DNA from: Clostridiaceae bacterium
GTDB lineage: Bacteria > Bacillota > Clostridia > Saccharofermentanales > Saccharofermentanaceae
Assembly (NCBI GenBank): GCA_012728275.1
Contig: JAAYFK010000024.1
Span: 1 to 64,000, forward strand
DNA length: 64,000 nt
Direction of reading: 5' to 3'
Position numbers and translations under genes: made by a program. Shown piece after piece: positions 8,276 through 16,388 of the stretch (position 1 is the first letter of the stretch; each line of letters opens with the position of its first letter). The notes under the pieces are model-generated. The model did no database searches, had not been told where the DNA came from, and saw nothing but the letters and a program-made list of their open reading frames with translations.

Positions 8276-9446
8276 TTTTGATTTTTTCAGCCCAACAGAG
8301 TTTGTTTTTGGCAAAGGTCGCGAAAACGAAGTAGGCAAATACGTAAGGAAGCATGGTGGCACGAAAGTCTTGATTCATTACGGTTCAGGCTCCGCAGTTA
8401 AGTCGGGACTTGTCGATAGAGTTAAGGCATCGCTTAAGAGCGAGGGGATAGATTTTATCGAACTTGGTGGAGTTAAGCCTAATCCAAGAGACACTTTGGT
8501 TTATACAGGAATTGATGAATGTCGTTCTAATGGAGTGGACTTCATTTTGGCTGTTGGCGGTGGCTCTTGTATTGACTCAGCCAAGGGAATAGCTTGTGGT
8601 GTTCCTTATGAGGGTGATTTCTGGGATTTCTATTCTGGAAAAGCCGTTGTTTCTAAGGCTCTTCCTATTGGAACGATTCTTACAATCGCTGCAGCAGGAA
8701 GTGAAGGTTCAGGCGCATCTGTAGTAACGCAAGAATCAACTATGCTTAAGCGCGATACGGGCTCGGATTTGCTTCGCCCTGTTTTCTCAATTCTTAATCC
8801 TGAGCTAACGTGCACATTGCCAGCATTCCAAACAGGATGTGGAGCGACAGACATTATGGCGCACATTTTCGAAAGATACTTTACGAATACTCGCGAGGTC
8901 GAAGTGACTGATCGTTTGTGTGAAGCGCTTCTTCTTACGATGATTAAAGAGACACCAAGAGTAATCGCTGATCCTTATAATTACGAGGCAAGAGCAAATA
9001 TTATGTGGGCAGGTACTGTTGCGCATAATGACATTGTAGGTGTTGGCAGAAGTCAGGACTGGAACAGCCATGGAATTGAGCATGAATTGTCAGGTCTATA
9101 TGATGTAGCTCATGGTGCAGGCCTTGCGGTTGTAATGCCTTCCTGGATGGAGTTTGTTATGTCGCATGATGTTATGAGATTTGCTCGTATGGCAACTCGA
9201 GTATTTGGCTGCCAGATGAATTTCGATCACCCTGAGGTTACTGCTAAAGAAGGAATTTATGCTTTCCGTTCATTCCTAAAGAGTATTGGAATGCCTATTA
9301 ATTTTGAGTCCTTAGGCGCTAAAGCAAGCGATATTCCAACTCTGGTTCATAATCTTGGTCTAAATGGCGGTAAGACAGGAGGCTTCGTTTCTCTTTCTGA
9401 GGAGGACGTTGCATCCATTCTTCAAATTGCCGTAGATGCTAAGTAA
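8268..9446 (+). CDS. Iron-containing alcohol dehydrogenase, YqhD/BdhA type
   Basis: NAD(P)H-dependent reductase of aldehydes or oxidase of alcohols, cytosolic. It shows the nucleotide motif VGGGSCIDSAKGIA, the metal-binding Asp and His in CGATDIMAHIFE, and further His residues in SHGIEHEL and VAHGAG. The 392-residue length fits butanol dehydrogenases. All four metal ligands appear to be present, unlike the relative at 53439. It is coupled to the epimerase gene (8-base overlap) and precedes an SDR by 46 bases. Confidence 0.92.
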   Translation: MDNFDFFSPTEFVFGKGRENEVGKYVRKHGGTKVLIHYGSGSAVKSGLVDRVKASLKSEGIDFIELGGVKPNPRDTLVYTGIDECRSNGVDFILAVGGGSCIDSAKGIACGVPYEGDFWDFYSGKAVVSKALPIGTILTIAAAGSEGSGASVVTQESTMLKRDTGSDLLRPVFSILNPELTCTLPAFQTGCGATDIMAHIFERYFTNTREVEVTDRLCEALLLTMIKETPRVIADPYNYEARANIMWAGTVAHNDIVGVGRSQDWNSHGIEHELSGLYDVAHGAGLAVVMPSWMEFVMSHDVMRFARMATRVFGCQMNFDHPEVTAKEGIYAFRSFLKSIGMPINFESLGAKASDIPTLVHNLGLNGGKTGGFVSLSEEDVASILQIAVDAK

Positions 9447-9492
9447 TCGCGAAAATCAAATATCAGTAGTCTGTTAATATCGGAGGTTATCG

Positions 9493-10257
9493 ATGGTAAA
9501 TGTAAAAGGCAAGTGGGCACTAGTAACAGGAGCGGCACGCGGTCTAGGTCGTCTCGCTTCGTTGTTCATGGCTGAGCAAGGATGCAATCTAATATTACAG
9601 GCGCGTGAAGTATCGCACCTGGATTCAGTAGTTAATGAATTACTCAGCTTGGGGGTCGAAGTAAAAGCAGTCGCATGTGACTTAGCAAGCGAAGATAGTG
9701 TCCGTTCAATGCTTGCAGAAATTGATAGTTTTGGTGTCAATGTCGAGATTGTTCTCAACAATGCGGGTATGCAAATTGCATATCGTACCGATTACTACCA
9801 AACGCCAGTTAATGATTACCTAGAAAGCTTCAAGGTTAACACCATAGCTCCGGCTATTATTTGCTACCACTTCCTCCCCAAGATGATTGATAATGGCTTC
9901 GGCCGTATCGTCAATACTACAAGTGGTATCGCTCTTGAGCCTGAGCAAGCTGGATACTCGGCAAGTAAGGCTGCTTTGGACAAGATTACTATCGACCTAG
10001 GTTCAAAACTCCAGCGAATTTGCCTTGAGTCAGATAAGAATGTACTTATTAATCTCACCGACCCAGGTTGGTGTCGTACAGACCTTGGAGGACCTAAGGC
10101 TCCTAACTCACCAGAGAGCGCAATCCCTGGAATTGTAGTAGGCGCCTTCGTTGATGACGGAAATTCGGGAAGATTATTTCCGGCAGCGCTATTTACTGGC
10201 TTATCCCTAGATCAGGCAGTAGCTAAGGCTGAAGCGGAATTCAAGGCTCCGTATTAA
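9493..10257 (+). CDS. Short-chain dehydrogenase/reductase
   Basis: Classical SDR of 254 residues that reduces a ketone or oxidises an alcohol with NAD(P). Cofactor motif TGAARGLGR, the NNAG motif (LNNAGMQ), catalytic Ser in NTTSG and YSASK are all present. It starts 46 bases after the alcohol dehydrogenase with its own GGAGG site and is followed by a terminator, so it is the last gene of the operon. Substrate unknown. Confidence 0.9.
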   Translation: MVNVKGKWALVTGAARGLGRLASLFMAEQGCNLILQAREVSHLDSVVNELLSLGVEVKAVACDLASEDSVRSMLAEIDSFGVNVEIVLNNAGMQIAYRTDYYQTPVNDYLESFKVNTIAPAIICYHFLPKMIDNGFGRIVNTTSGIALEPEQAGYSASKAALDKITIDLGSKLQRICLESDKNVLINLTDPGWCRTDLGGPKAPNSPESAIPGIVVGAFVDDGNSGRLFPAALFTGLSLDQAVAKAEAEFKAPY

Positions 10258-10291
10258 TTGCATTTTCGCGAGAATTTCAAGTAAGTATAAG

Positions 10292-10320
10292 CCTCTCACT
10301 CAAACGGGTGAGAGGTTTTA
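10292..10320 (+). terminator. Intrinsic terminator after the SDR operon
   Basis: Stem CCTCTCAC/GTGAGAGG (10292-10299, 10308-10315), extended by two inner pairs, with an AAAC loop and followed by TTTT. Ends the epimerase-dehydrogenase-SDR operon. Confidence 0.85.
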
Positions 10321-10346
10321 ATATGTTTGGATTTGAACGTTCAAGT

Positions 10347-10925
10347 TCAAGAATTTTTCATAAGTGTTCCTGACGAGAACTCCTCTACGATACTAGTTAG
10401 TTCTTCTGGTGACAGAGTCATTCCTTCGTCAATCCATTTGATTACTATATTGAGAGTACCACCAACGTTGAAGGCAAGTAGATATTCTAGAGTTTGCTCG
10501 TTTTTTGTCTCTGGAAACCTCTTCAACTTATTAAGGGTGGACATTTGCTCGTGAATTACGGGGAGAATTCGGTTCCATAACTCTAAGAAAGTGAAGAGCA
10601 TATTACTTCGCCTCAACCCATAATAGAATTTTTTATTCTTCTTTAATATGGTGAAAAGAATACGCAAGGATGCAACTGTATCAAGGTCTGGTTCCTTTAA
10701 CAGCGCTTCCACGAATATATTGACTAGCCCATCGAGATACGCCTGAAGCACATCCTCTTTGGAATCAAAATGGCGATAGAATGTGCGTCGTACAACACCA
10801 GCATTTGTTGCTATCTCGCTAATGCTTATATCACTCCATTCCTTCTTCTCCATAAGGTTAATTAAGGAATCCATAATCCATTGTCTCGATTGAATCGCCG
10901 ACGGATTCAAACTTGAAGATGCCAT
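10347..10925 (-). CDS. TetR/AcrR-family repressor
   Basis: One-component regulator of 192 residues. The N-terminal helix-turn-helix reads ISEIATNAGVVRRTFYRHF followed by SKEDVLQAYLDG, the classic TetR pattern. The C-terminal part is a divergent ligand domain, somewhat like the TetR_C domain in DhaS-type regulators. A strong GGAGG site lies before ATG 10925. It is divergent from the HXXEE gene, and two inverted 10-bp sites between them are the likely operators. The two genes probably form a regulator-target pair. Confidence 0.9.
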   Translation of the reverse strand: MASSSLNPSAIQSRQWIMDSLINLMEKKEWSDISISEIATNAGVVRRTFYRHFDSKEDVLQAYLDGLVNIFVEALLKEPDLDTVASLRILFTILKKNKKFYYGLRRSNMLFTFLELWNRILPVIHEQMSTLNKLKRFPETKNEQTLEYLLAFNVGGTLNIVIKWIDEGMTLSPEELTSIVEEFSSGTLMKNS

Positions 10926-10938
10926 GTCGAGCTCCTCC

Positions 10939-11036
10939 TGTCACACTTTGAAAGTCTTTGTAGCACTTATCCGAAAAGTATTGACTAATCTACCGTATTA
11001 TTATTTCATTGATTGAAAAGTTACACAAGTGTGACA
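10939..11036. promoter_or_regulatory. Divergent control region with inverted 10-bp operator pair
   Basis: TGTCACACTT at 10939-10948 recurs as its exact reverse complement AAGTGTGACA at 11027-11036, one copy just upstream of each divergent start codon. The right copy overlaps the small palindrome GTGT-G-ACAC. A TTGACT at 10981 could be the -35 of the rightward promoter, but I see no convincing -10. The arrangement fits a TetR regulator repressing both genes. Confidence 0.5.
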
Positions 11037-11057
11037 CTTAGTAAAGGAGACTTATTT

Positions 11058-11594
11058 ATGTATAGTTTACTAGCAACTCTAGATGTAAAGGCGTGGTTGT
11101 GGATTATCCCGGCAATTTTCTTCTTTCACGAAATGGAGGAATGGAATATCCTCAAATGGTATCATTCAACATTCAATCCGCCTCCCAAAAGCACGCTTCT
11201 CTCAACACGCCTATGGCTATTTTTTATATCAATTGTGGTGTGCGTATTATCGAGCTTGGCATATGTCATTCCGGTAAAAATAATATCGATGCTGATAGTC
11301 TTATTTCTGATTACATTCACAGGATTCAATGCCCCCCAACACATATATTGGTTCTTTGCATTCAAAAAGTACGCGCCTGGGGTCATCTTCTCGTCAATTG
11401 GTCTCGCAGTTGATTTGATTCTTACCATTGCGATACTTGTCCAAGGATTAGTGAACCCGATTATTGTCGCAGCTTTCGCCATTGCTACTGTTCCAATGCT
11501 AGTAGAAACTTTTCGAGCGAAAAACAAGTCTACAAAGGCCTTCGAATCTATGCACGAATTTACGCTTAAAATGGTAGCTTTTCTAGAGAAATGA
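11058..11594 (+). CDS. HXXEE-domain membrane protein
   Basis: A 178-residue membrane protein with the family signature HEMEEW at about residues 21-26 in the first helix, a second motif FNAPQHIY further on and about five hydrophobic segments. The HXXEE family has conserved His and Glu in the membrane and no established function. ATG 11058 is chosen because AAAGGAG lies at 11043-11049; the in-frame TTG at 11013 would run through the operator. It is divergent from the TetR regulator. Confidence 0.82.
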   Translation: MYSLLATLDVKAWLWIIPAIFFFHEMEEWNILKWYHSTFNPPPKSTLLSTRLWLFFISIVVCVLSSLAYVIPVKIISMLIVLFLITFTGFNAPQHIYWFFAFKKYAPGVIFSSIGLAVDLILTIAILVQGLVNPIIVAAFAIATVPMLVETFRAKNKSTKAFESMHEFTLKMVAFLEK

Positions 11595-11607
11595 TACTTT
11601 CAAGCGT

Positions 11608-11643
11608 AAAAAATGTGGTCGCGTGCCTAAGCAAACGACCACA
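11608..11643 (-). terminator. Intrinsic terminator for xylA (minus strand)
   Basis: On the minus strand an 8-bp stem TGTGGTCG/CGACCACA (11643-11636, 11621-11614) is followed directly by TTTTTT (11613-11608). It lies about 100 bases beyond the xylA stop codon. The plus strand has no T-run, so it acts on xylA only. Confidence 0.75.
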
Positions 11644-11680
11644 ATAATAGCGAATAGGAAAATATCTATATGAGACGCTC

Positions 11681-11721
11681 GCGATGCAAGCAACCGGACG
11701 ATGCATGGCTCCAAGCATCGC
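11681..11721 (-). other. Strong hairpin in the xylA 3' region
   Basis: GCGATGC (11681-11687) pairs with GCATCGC (11715-11721), and an overlapping alternative CGATGC (11699-11704) also pairs with GCATCG. No T-run follows. It may protect the xylA RNA 3' end or be part of a two-step terminator. Confidence 0.4.
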
Positions 11722-11742
11722 AAGCCCTCACACAGTTAGCAA

Positions 11743-13056
11743 TTAGTTATTGAACATAATGTTGTTCAATACGTTCTCGAGGTACTCTTGACGACCAGAC
11801 ATAACTTCGATTGCGCCGAGTCCCATAGCATAGTCAGTAAGCTCTTCGAGGGAAGTAGACTTATCAACAATCTTCTTACCAATTCCGCTGTTGAAAGAAG
11901 CATAACGCTCGTCAACAAAGCTATCGATACGACCATCTTCAATCATAGCAACTGCCTTACGTAGACCAAGAGCAAATGTATCCATACCAGCGATGTATGA
12001 AAGAATAATATCTTCGAATGTGTTAGATGAACGACGTGTCTTGGAGTCAAAGTTCAAACCACCATTTGTGAATCCGCCAGCCTTCAATACTTCATACATG
12101 CAAAGTGTTGCATCATAAACATTTGTAGGGAATTGGTCAGTATCCCATCCTAGTAGTGGATCGCCCTGGTTAGCATCGATTGAACCGAAAGAACCATTTA
12201 CGCGAGCTGTACGAAGCTCATGCTGGAATGTATGACAAGCAAGTGTAGCGTGGTTAGCTTCAATGTTCATCTTAAAGTCAGCTGTTAGGTTGTTCAAACG
12301 TAGGAAGTTCATACATGTAGCAACATCGAAATCGTACTGATGCTTTGTTGGTTCCTTTGGCTTTGGCTCAATGTAGAAATCGCCAGTAAAGCCATTCTTA
12401 CGTCCATAGTCTCTAGCCATTGTTAGGAATGTAGCAAGGTTGTCTAATTCGAGGCCCATGTCTGTGTTGAGAAGAGTCTCATAACCTTCACGACCACCCC
12501 AGAAAACATAACCAGTAGCACCAAGCTTAATAGCTGCATCAATTCCAGCCTTAACCTTAGCAGCAGCAACAGCATAAACATCAGCACAGCAAGATGTAGC
12601 GGCACCGCACATAAACTTCTTATCGCTGAAGTTGTTAGCTGTAACCCATAGGCACTTCTTGTTGTTCTTCTGCTGTAAATCGTAGATGTAATCTACCATG
12701 TGCTTGAAATATTCTGTGCTCTCCTTAACGTCCTTGCCCTCTGGTGCAATATCAACGTCGTGGAAGCAGTAGTACTCAATACCAAGCTTATTCATTAGAT
12801 CGAAAGCAAAATCTGCCTTCTTCTCAAATTTCTTAATAGGATCTGTCTCACCAAATGACTTATCCATTGTGCCTGAACCGAACATATCAGCGCCCTCAGC
12901 GTCGATTGTGTGCCAGTAGCTCATAGCGAACTTTAGGTGATCTTTCATCTGCTTTCCAGCAACAACCTCAGTTGGATTGTAATACTTAAAAGCGAATGGT
13001 TCGGTGCTAGCAGCACCAAGATAAGGAATTGATGTAATTTCTGCGTATTTCTTCAT
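11743..13056 (-). CDS. xylA: Xylose isomerase
   Basis: Converts D-xylose to D-xylulose in the cytoplasm, the first step of xylose use. Family features are YCFHDVD with the catalytic His, [16 protein letters not shown], a metal site in [13 protein letters not shown] and the late NFDSKTRR. The length of 437 residues is that of class II (long) isomerases with the N-terminal insert. ATG 13056 (MKKYAEI) is chosen over an upstream GTG/ATG-like start at 13092 because GAAAGGAAG precedes it. It is divergent from a LacI-type regulator, with a consensus promoter and an operator at the start site. No xylulokinase gene lies next to it. Confidence 0.97.
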   Translation of the reverse strand: MKKYAEITSIPYLGAASTEPFAFKYYNPTEVVAGKQMKDHLKFAMSYWHTIDAEGADMFGSGTMDKSFGETDPIKKFEKKADFAFDLMNKLGIEYYCFHDVDIAPEGKDVKESTEYFKHMVDYIYDLQQKNNKKCLWVTANNFSDKKFMCGAATSCCADVYAVAAAKVKAGIDAAIKLGATGYVFWGGREGYETLLNTDMGLELDNLATFLTMARDYGRKNGFTGDFYIEPKPKEPTKHQYDFDVATCMNFLRLNNLTADFKMNIEANHATLACHTFQHELRTARVNGSFGSIDANQGDPLLGWDTDQFPTNVYDATLCMYEVLKAGGFTNGGLNFDSKTRRSSNTFEDIILSYIAGMDTFALGLRKAVAMIEDGRIDSFVDERYASFNSGIGKKIVDKSTSLEELTDYAMGLGAIEVMSGRQEYLENVLNNIMFNN

Positions 13057-13137
13057 AATAGCTTCCTTTCCTTGCTCTGTGGCATGCGGCATGTAAGCCG
13101 TCTAATAATTGATTCACGAGCACTGCTGCGAGAGTGT

Positions 13138-13149
13138 GTGCACGTGCAC
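13138..13149. promoter_or_regulatory. Palindromic operator at the xylA transcription start
   Basis: GTGCACGTGCAC is a perfect 12-bp palindrome beginning 9 bases downstream of the xylA -10 box, so it covers the transcription start. It shares the octamer ACGTGCAC with a second site at 13277-13284. Position and symmetry fit a LacI-family repressor binding site. Confidence 0.7.
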
Positions 13150-13158
13150 TATGGTTGG

Positions 13159-13187
13159 AGTATATACGAGTTTTTGCTTGTAGTCAA
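13159..13187 (-). promoter_or_regulatory. Promoter of xylA
   Basis: On the minus strand TTGACT (13187-13182) and TATACT (13164-13159) are separated by exactly 17 bp, a near-consensus sigma-A promoter. Confidence 0.8.
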
Positions 13188-13275
13188 TATCAAAAGAATG
13201 AACAAATTGTGTGAAATAATCTGTACAACCTTAACAATAAGAACCAGCTTATTTGATTATAGTCCAAAAATGTTG

Positions 13276-13287
13276 TACGTGCACGTA
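13276..13287. promoter_or_regulatory. Second palindromic operator between xylA and its regulator
   Basis: TACGTGCACGTA is a perfect 12-bp palindrome ending 5 bases before the -35 of the regulator promoter. It shares ACGTGCAC with the site at xylA. Repressor bound at both sites, about 135 bp apart, could loop the DNA. Confidence 0.6.
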
Positions 13288-13292
13288 AATTC

Positions 13293-13321
13293 TTGATATC
13301 GATTCTCTAGTGTGGTATTCT
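13293..13321 (+). promoter_or_regulatory. Promoter of the LacI-type regulator gene
   Basis: TTGATA (13293-13298) and TATTCT (13316-13321), 17 bp apart. The palindrome CTTTTCGAAAAG starts 2 bases after the -10. Confidence 0.6.
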
Positions 13322-13322
13322 T

Positions 13323-13334
13323 CTTTTCGAAAAG
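13323..13334. promoter_or_regulatory. Palindrome CTTTTCGAAAAG at the regulator start site
   Basis: A perfect 12-bp palindrome centred on CG lies at the predicted transcription start of the LacI-type gene. The same 12-mer occurs in two other intergenic spaces (15505 and 62763). It may be the site of another regulator; it also occurs in coding sequence, so this is uncertain. Confidence 0.35.
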
Positions 13335-13372
13335 TCAATTAATGAGATTAATTAATATATAAGGAACCGCCA

Positions 13373-14407
13373 ATGATTACGATTCAAGAGATAGCAGACC
13401 TAGCCGGAGTATCACGTGGTACTGTTGACCGCGTGCTTAACAATCGCGGTAACGTGAAGGCTGAGACAGCTTCTAAGATTCGCGAGATTGCAGATAAATT
13501 GGACTACAAGCCAAACAAGCTTGGTCAGGCGCTCTCGATTAAGAAACGTAATTTGTGTTTTGGATATATTCTTTATAGTACTCCTGAGGACAACCCGTTT
13601 TTTACGCAGGTAGTTGAGGGCATCGAGTGCAAAGCGAAAGAGCTTGAAGAATATGGTGTCACAGTACTAATTAGATATGCAGAATTAGATAATAAAGATA
13701 AGCAAATCGAATTAATCGATGAGCTTGTAGCAACCGGCATTAATGGTCTTGCGATAACACCTCTTGATGATGATGACGTTACGAAGAAACTCGTTGAATT
13801 AGCTAACCTCGGAATTCCATGCGTTACAGTCAATAGTGATCTTAAGGACTCAAAGCGTATAGCTTATGTTGGAAGCGAATATATGAAGTCAGGCCAAACG
13901 GCTGGAGCCTTGATGCGAATTGCAACTGAAGGTGATGCTAGAATCGGAGTTGTTATAGGTTCATCCAAGATTCTTTGCCATACTGAGAGGGTTCGTGGAT
14001 TCAAGGAGAATCTTGAGAAATATGCGCCTTCAGCTAAGATTGTTGAGACTGTTAAGAATCACGATGATGACATAGAGTCTTTTGAGGTTGTATCCATGTT
14101 GCTTCAGAATCATCCTGAAATTAATGCGCTTTACTTAGCTTCAGGTGGCGTTTATGGAGCGTGTCGTGCGGTTAAGTCTTTCAAGAGTGGCGCTAATAAT
14201 GACATCAAGATTATTGCACACGACTGTATCGCCACAACCGAGGAGCTTATTGAGGAAGGCATTATCACGGCAACCGTTTGCCAACAGCCAAAGATCCAAG
14301 GATCTTTGCCCTTGGACCTTCTTTTCGAGTATGTTGGTATGGATATTACTCCTCAAGATGAAATAAATTACACTCAAATTGAGATTAAGATTCGCGAGAA
14401 TATGTAA
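13373..14407 (+). CDS. LacI-family regulator, likely xylose-responsive
   Basis: Sugar-responsive repressor of 344 residues. The N-terminal helix-turn-helix reads IQEIADLAGVSRGTVDRVL followed by NNRGNVK, then the hinge YKPNKLGQALS. The rest is a periplasmic-binding-protein-like sugar domain of the ribose/xylose type. The RGTVDR recognition helix marks a LacI subgroup. It is divergent from xylA, and the palindromes in the shared spacer are its likely operators. This makes a xylose repressor role plausible; homology alone does not show it. Confidence 0.9.
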   Translation: MITIQEIADLAGVSRGTVDRVLNNRGNVKAETASKIREIADKLDYKPNKLGQALSIKKRNLCFGYILYSTPEDNPFFTQVVEGIECKAKELEEYGVTVLIRYAELDNKDKQIELIDELVATGINGLAITPLDDDDVTKKLVELANLGIPCVTVNSDLKDSKRIAYVGSEYMKSGQTAGALMRIATEGDARIGVVIGSSKILCHTERVRGFKENLEKYAPSAKIVETVKNHDDDIESFEVVSMLLQNHPEINALYLASGGVYGACRAVKSFKSGANNDIKIIAHDCIATTEELIEEGIITATVCQQPKIQGSLPLDLLFEYVGMDITPQDEINYTQIEIKIRENM

Positions 14408-14446
14408 TCTTTCTAGTTGAATTGACGTTCAGCAACGCTGCCGTTA

Positions 14447-15436
14447 TTACTCAACGAGGTTAGAACTGTTGAGCGTTTTGTTTTTGAAATCAACAGCATT
14501 CTGCAAAGTTATCTGGCTTATTGCGGTGAGGGCTTCTTCGGTTAAGAAGGCCTGGTGTGACGTGATTATTACATTCGGGAAAGATAGAAGTCTTGCTGTG
14601 ATAGATGACTCAAGAATATCCATCTCTCGATTCTCGAAAACATTATCTTTCTCTTCTTCGTAAACATCTAGACCTATGCCGTGAAACTTATGAGCGCGAA
14701 TTCCGTGAATAAGGTCTTCAGTCTTAACCAAGCCGCCGCGAGAAGTATTAACAAGTATTACACCGTCTTTCATGGTCGCTATCGTGTCGGCGTTAATCAT
14801 GTGATAGTTCTCGTCAGTGAGTGGGCAATGAAGCGAAATCAAGTCGGACTGAGAGAGAACCTCGGGCAAGGTCTTGAACTCAACAAAATCCAAATCGGCG
14901 CGAGGGTACTTATCGTAAGCAATTACCTTCATACCAAAGCCGTGACATATGCGAGCCATAGCAGCGCCAATCTTTCCTGTTCCCACAATTCCAGCTGTTT
15001 TTCCAAAGAAGTTAACTCCCTTAAGACCAACTAAACTGAAGTTATTCTCGCGAACCTTGATGTACTCCTTGTGGATGTGTCTATTTACGCTCAAAGCCAA
15101 TGCCATGGCGTGCTCGGCAACTGCCTCTGGTGAGTAGCCAGGAACACGAAGAATCGTAATACCAAGTTCTTTGGCAACCTTAAGGTCAACGTTGTTATAG
15201 CCTGCGCATCGAAGAAGTAAGAGGCGAATTCCGTTGTCGTAAAGACTTCTTAGAGTACAATCGTTAAGGTCAGAACTGACAAATGCGCATATTGCGTCAA
15301 AACCCTTGGAAAGAGATGCTGTCTGACAGGTGATGTCAGTGTCGATGTACTCGATTTGAATGTCCGGGAAATCTGCCTTCACCTTCTCGAAGGATTCGAT
15401 ATCGTACTGCTTGGCATCGTACATTAGAATTCTCAT
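14447..15436 (-). CDS. ldhA: D-lactate dehydrogenase (fermentative, D-2-hydroxyacid family)
   Basis: Reduces pyruvate to D-lactate and regenerates NAD in the cytoplasm. It shows the NAD motif GTGKIG, the catalytic Arg region VNTSRGG, and a late SHQAFLTEEA with the catalytic His. The full-length alignment pattern (AKQYD, CAGYNNVDL, VPGYSPEAVAEH) is that of LdhA rather than a generic hydroxyacid dehydrogenase. The length of 329 residues is right. A strong AAGGAGG site precedes ATG. It stands alone, converging on the LacI-type gene. Confidence 0.93.
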   Translation of the reverse strand: MRILMYDAKQYDIESFEKVKADFPDIQIEYIDTDITCQTASLSKGFDAICAFVSSDLNDCTLRSLYDNGIRLLLLRCAGYNNVDLKVAKELGITILRVPGYSPEAVAEHAMALALSVNRHIHKEYIKVRENNFSLVGLKGVNFFGKTAGIVGTGKIGAAMARICHGFGMKVIAYDKYPRADLDFVEFKTLPEVLSQSDLISLHCPLTDENYHMINADTIATMKDGVILVNTSRGGLVKTEDLIHGIRAHKFHGIGLDVYEEEKDNVFENREMDILESSITARLLSFPNVIITSHQAFLTEEALTAISQITLQNAVDFKNKTLNSSNLVE

Positions 15437-15504
15437 TTCGGAAGCCTCCTTATTGTCTCGTTTATTTTATTTATAGCATATTTATTAACATAGCGTTAGT
15501 ATTG

Positions 15505-15516
15505 CTTTTCGAAAAG
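15505..15516. promoter_or_regulatory. Palindrome CTTTTCGAAAAG upstream of ldhA
   Basis: Same perfect palindrome as at 13323 and 62763, here 69 bp upstream of the ldhA start and 17 bp beyond the end of the small membrane gene. Possible operator; no experimental or family support. Confidence 0.3.
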
Positions 15517-15532
15517 GCAAAGTGAGACACGC

Positions 15533-15907
15533 TTACTCGGGCACAATCATGTGATCAAAGAAAGCAGCCTTATGTTTCAAAACATAGCTTCGAAGAAACA
15601 ACTCACCAACAACAAAAATAATGCCGATGAAACCTCCAAGGAAAATGTTGATCAGCGCGATTGTTAAAAAGTACTTCTTGCTCGTCTCATAATAAAAATA
15701 TATGCTTGGGTTTCCTTCGCGAATGTTCGTTAAATCACTAATTGCAATGGCCGCATTAATGATATTCCACAAGCCTGCAGCAGCGGCGAGAATTGTAACT
15801 ACTTGAAGAAAGCCAAAAACAATCCAAATAATGTTGAAAGCCATCTTCCAACGTCTTACGTGACCAGCAACTTTCTTGGCCTTCGTTAAAGTGATTACAT
15901 CATCCAT
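15533..15907 (-). CDS. Small membrane protein with two helices, function unknown
   Basis: A 124-residue protein not recognised as any family. Two strongly hydrophobic stretches at about residues 24-48 and 80-108 flank a short, probably external, loop, with a basic N-terminus facing in. Possibly transcribed with ldhA downstream, 97 bases away. The ribosome site before ATG is weak. Confidence 0.65.
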   Translation of the reverse strand: MDDVITLTKAKKVAGHVRRWKMAFNIIWIVFGFLQVVTILAAAAGLWNIINAAIAISDLTNIREGNPSIYFYYETSKKYFLTIALINIFLGGFIGIIFVVGELFLRSYVLKHKAAFFDHMIVPE

Positions 15908-16061
15908 ATCAAATCCATCTCATTCCATTCTTAAACGACTTTATTAGCTACTTAATAATTATACATGTGTAATTGCTAGCTGCCGGCACGAAAAGCAAAT
16001 AGCTATAAATAATCATTGAAGTGGTTTCAATCAAAGCTTTAAATCAGCACATCATCTAGAA

Positions 16062-16388
16062 CCCGACGTTACTACTTTAGGTAATCTTGAACAACTTTAT
16101 AGCGTAGATTTGTGCGAAAATCCAATAGGAATAGTTGCGGATAAGCATTATGATGGAACGGATATTGCTAAAGTAAAGAAAAGACTTAAGAAACCTTCTT
16201 CTCACAAATATTTCAATACGGGAGTTATTCTTTTTGATGCTGAGAAGTTCAGGGAGAGGAATTACTGTACTTTAGCGAGAGGGCCCTATAGCAAGTGTTT
16301 CGCGCGAAAAGCAGTTTTGTCGTTGCAAATAGCCTCTAAACATACTATTATTTTTAAGTTCGAGAAAGGTTCAATAGGTAATTTATGA
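16062..16388 (+). pseudogene. Remnant of a GT8 glycosyltransferase
   Basis: The frame contains DVTTLGNLEQLYSVDL, then IGIVAD, then YFNTGVILFD followed by FRERN, which match in order the middle of family 8 glycosyltransferases (metal motif neighbourhood, then the YFNAGVxL motif). The N-terminal third, with the nucleotide-sugar and DxD region, is absent: a stop occurs at 16017-16019. The tail after RERN is degenerate and ends by overlapping the MATE start codon. A typical GT8 has about 280-330 residues; only about 100 remain. No start codon with a ribosome site is seen. Likely a decayed gene cut off by deletion. Confidence 0.65.

Noticed and set aside
16298..16309. Palindrome TTTCGCGCGAAA
   Set aside because: It lies inside the decayed GT8 frame, has no second copy and no promoter beside it.
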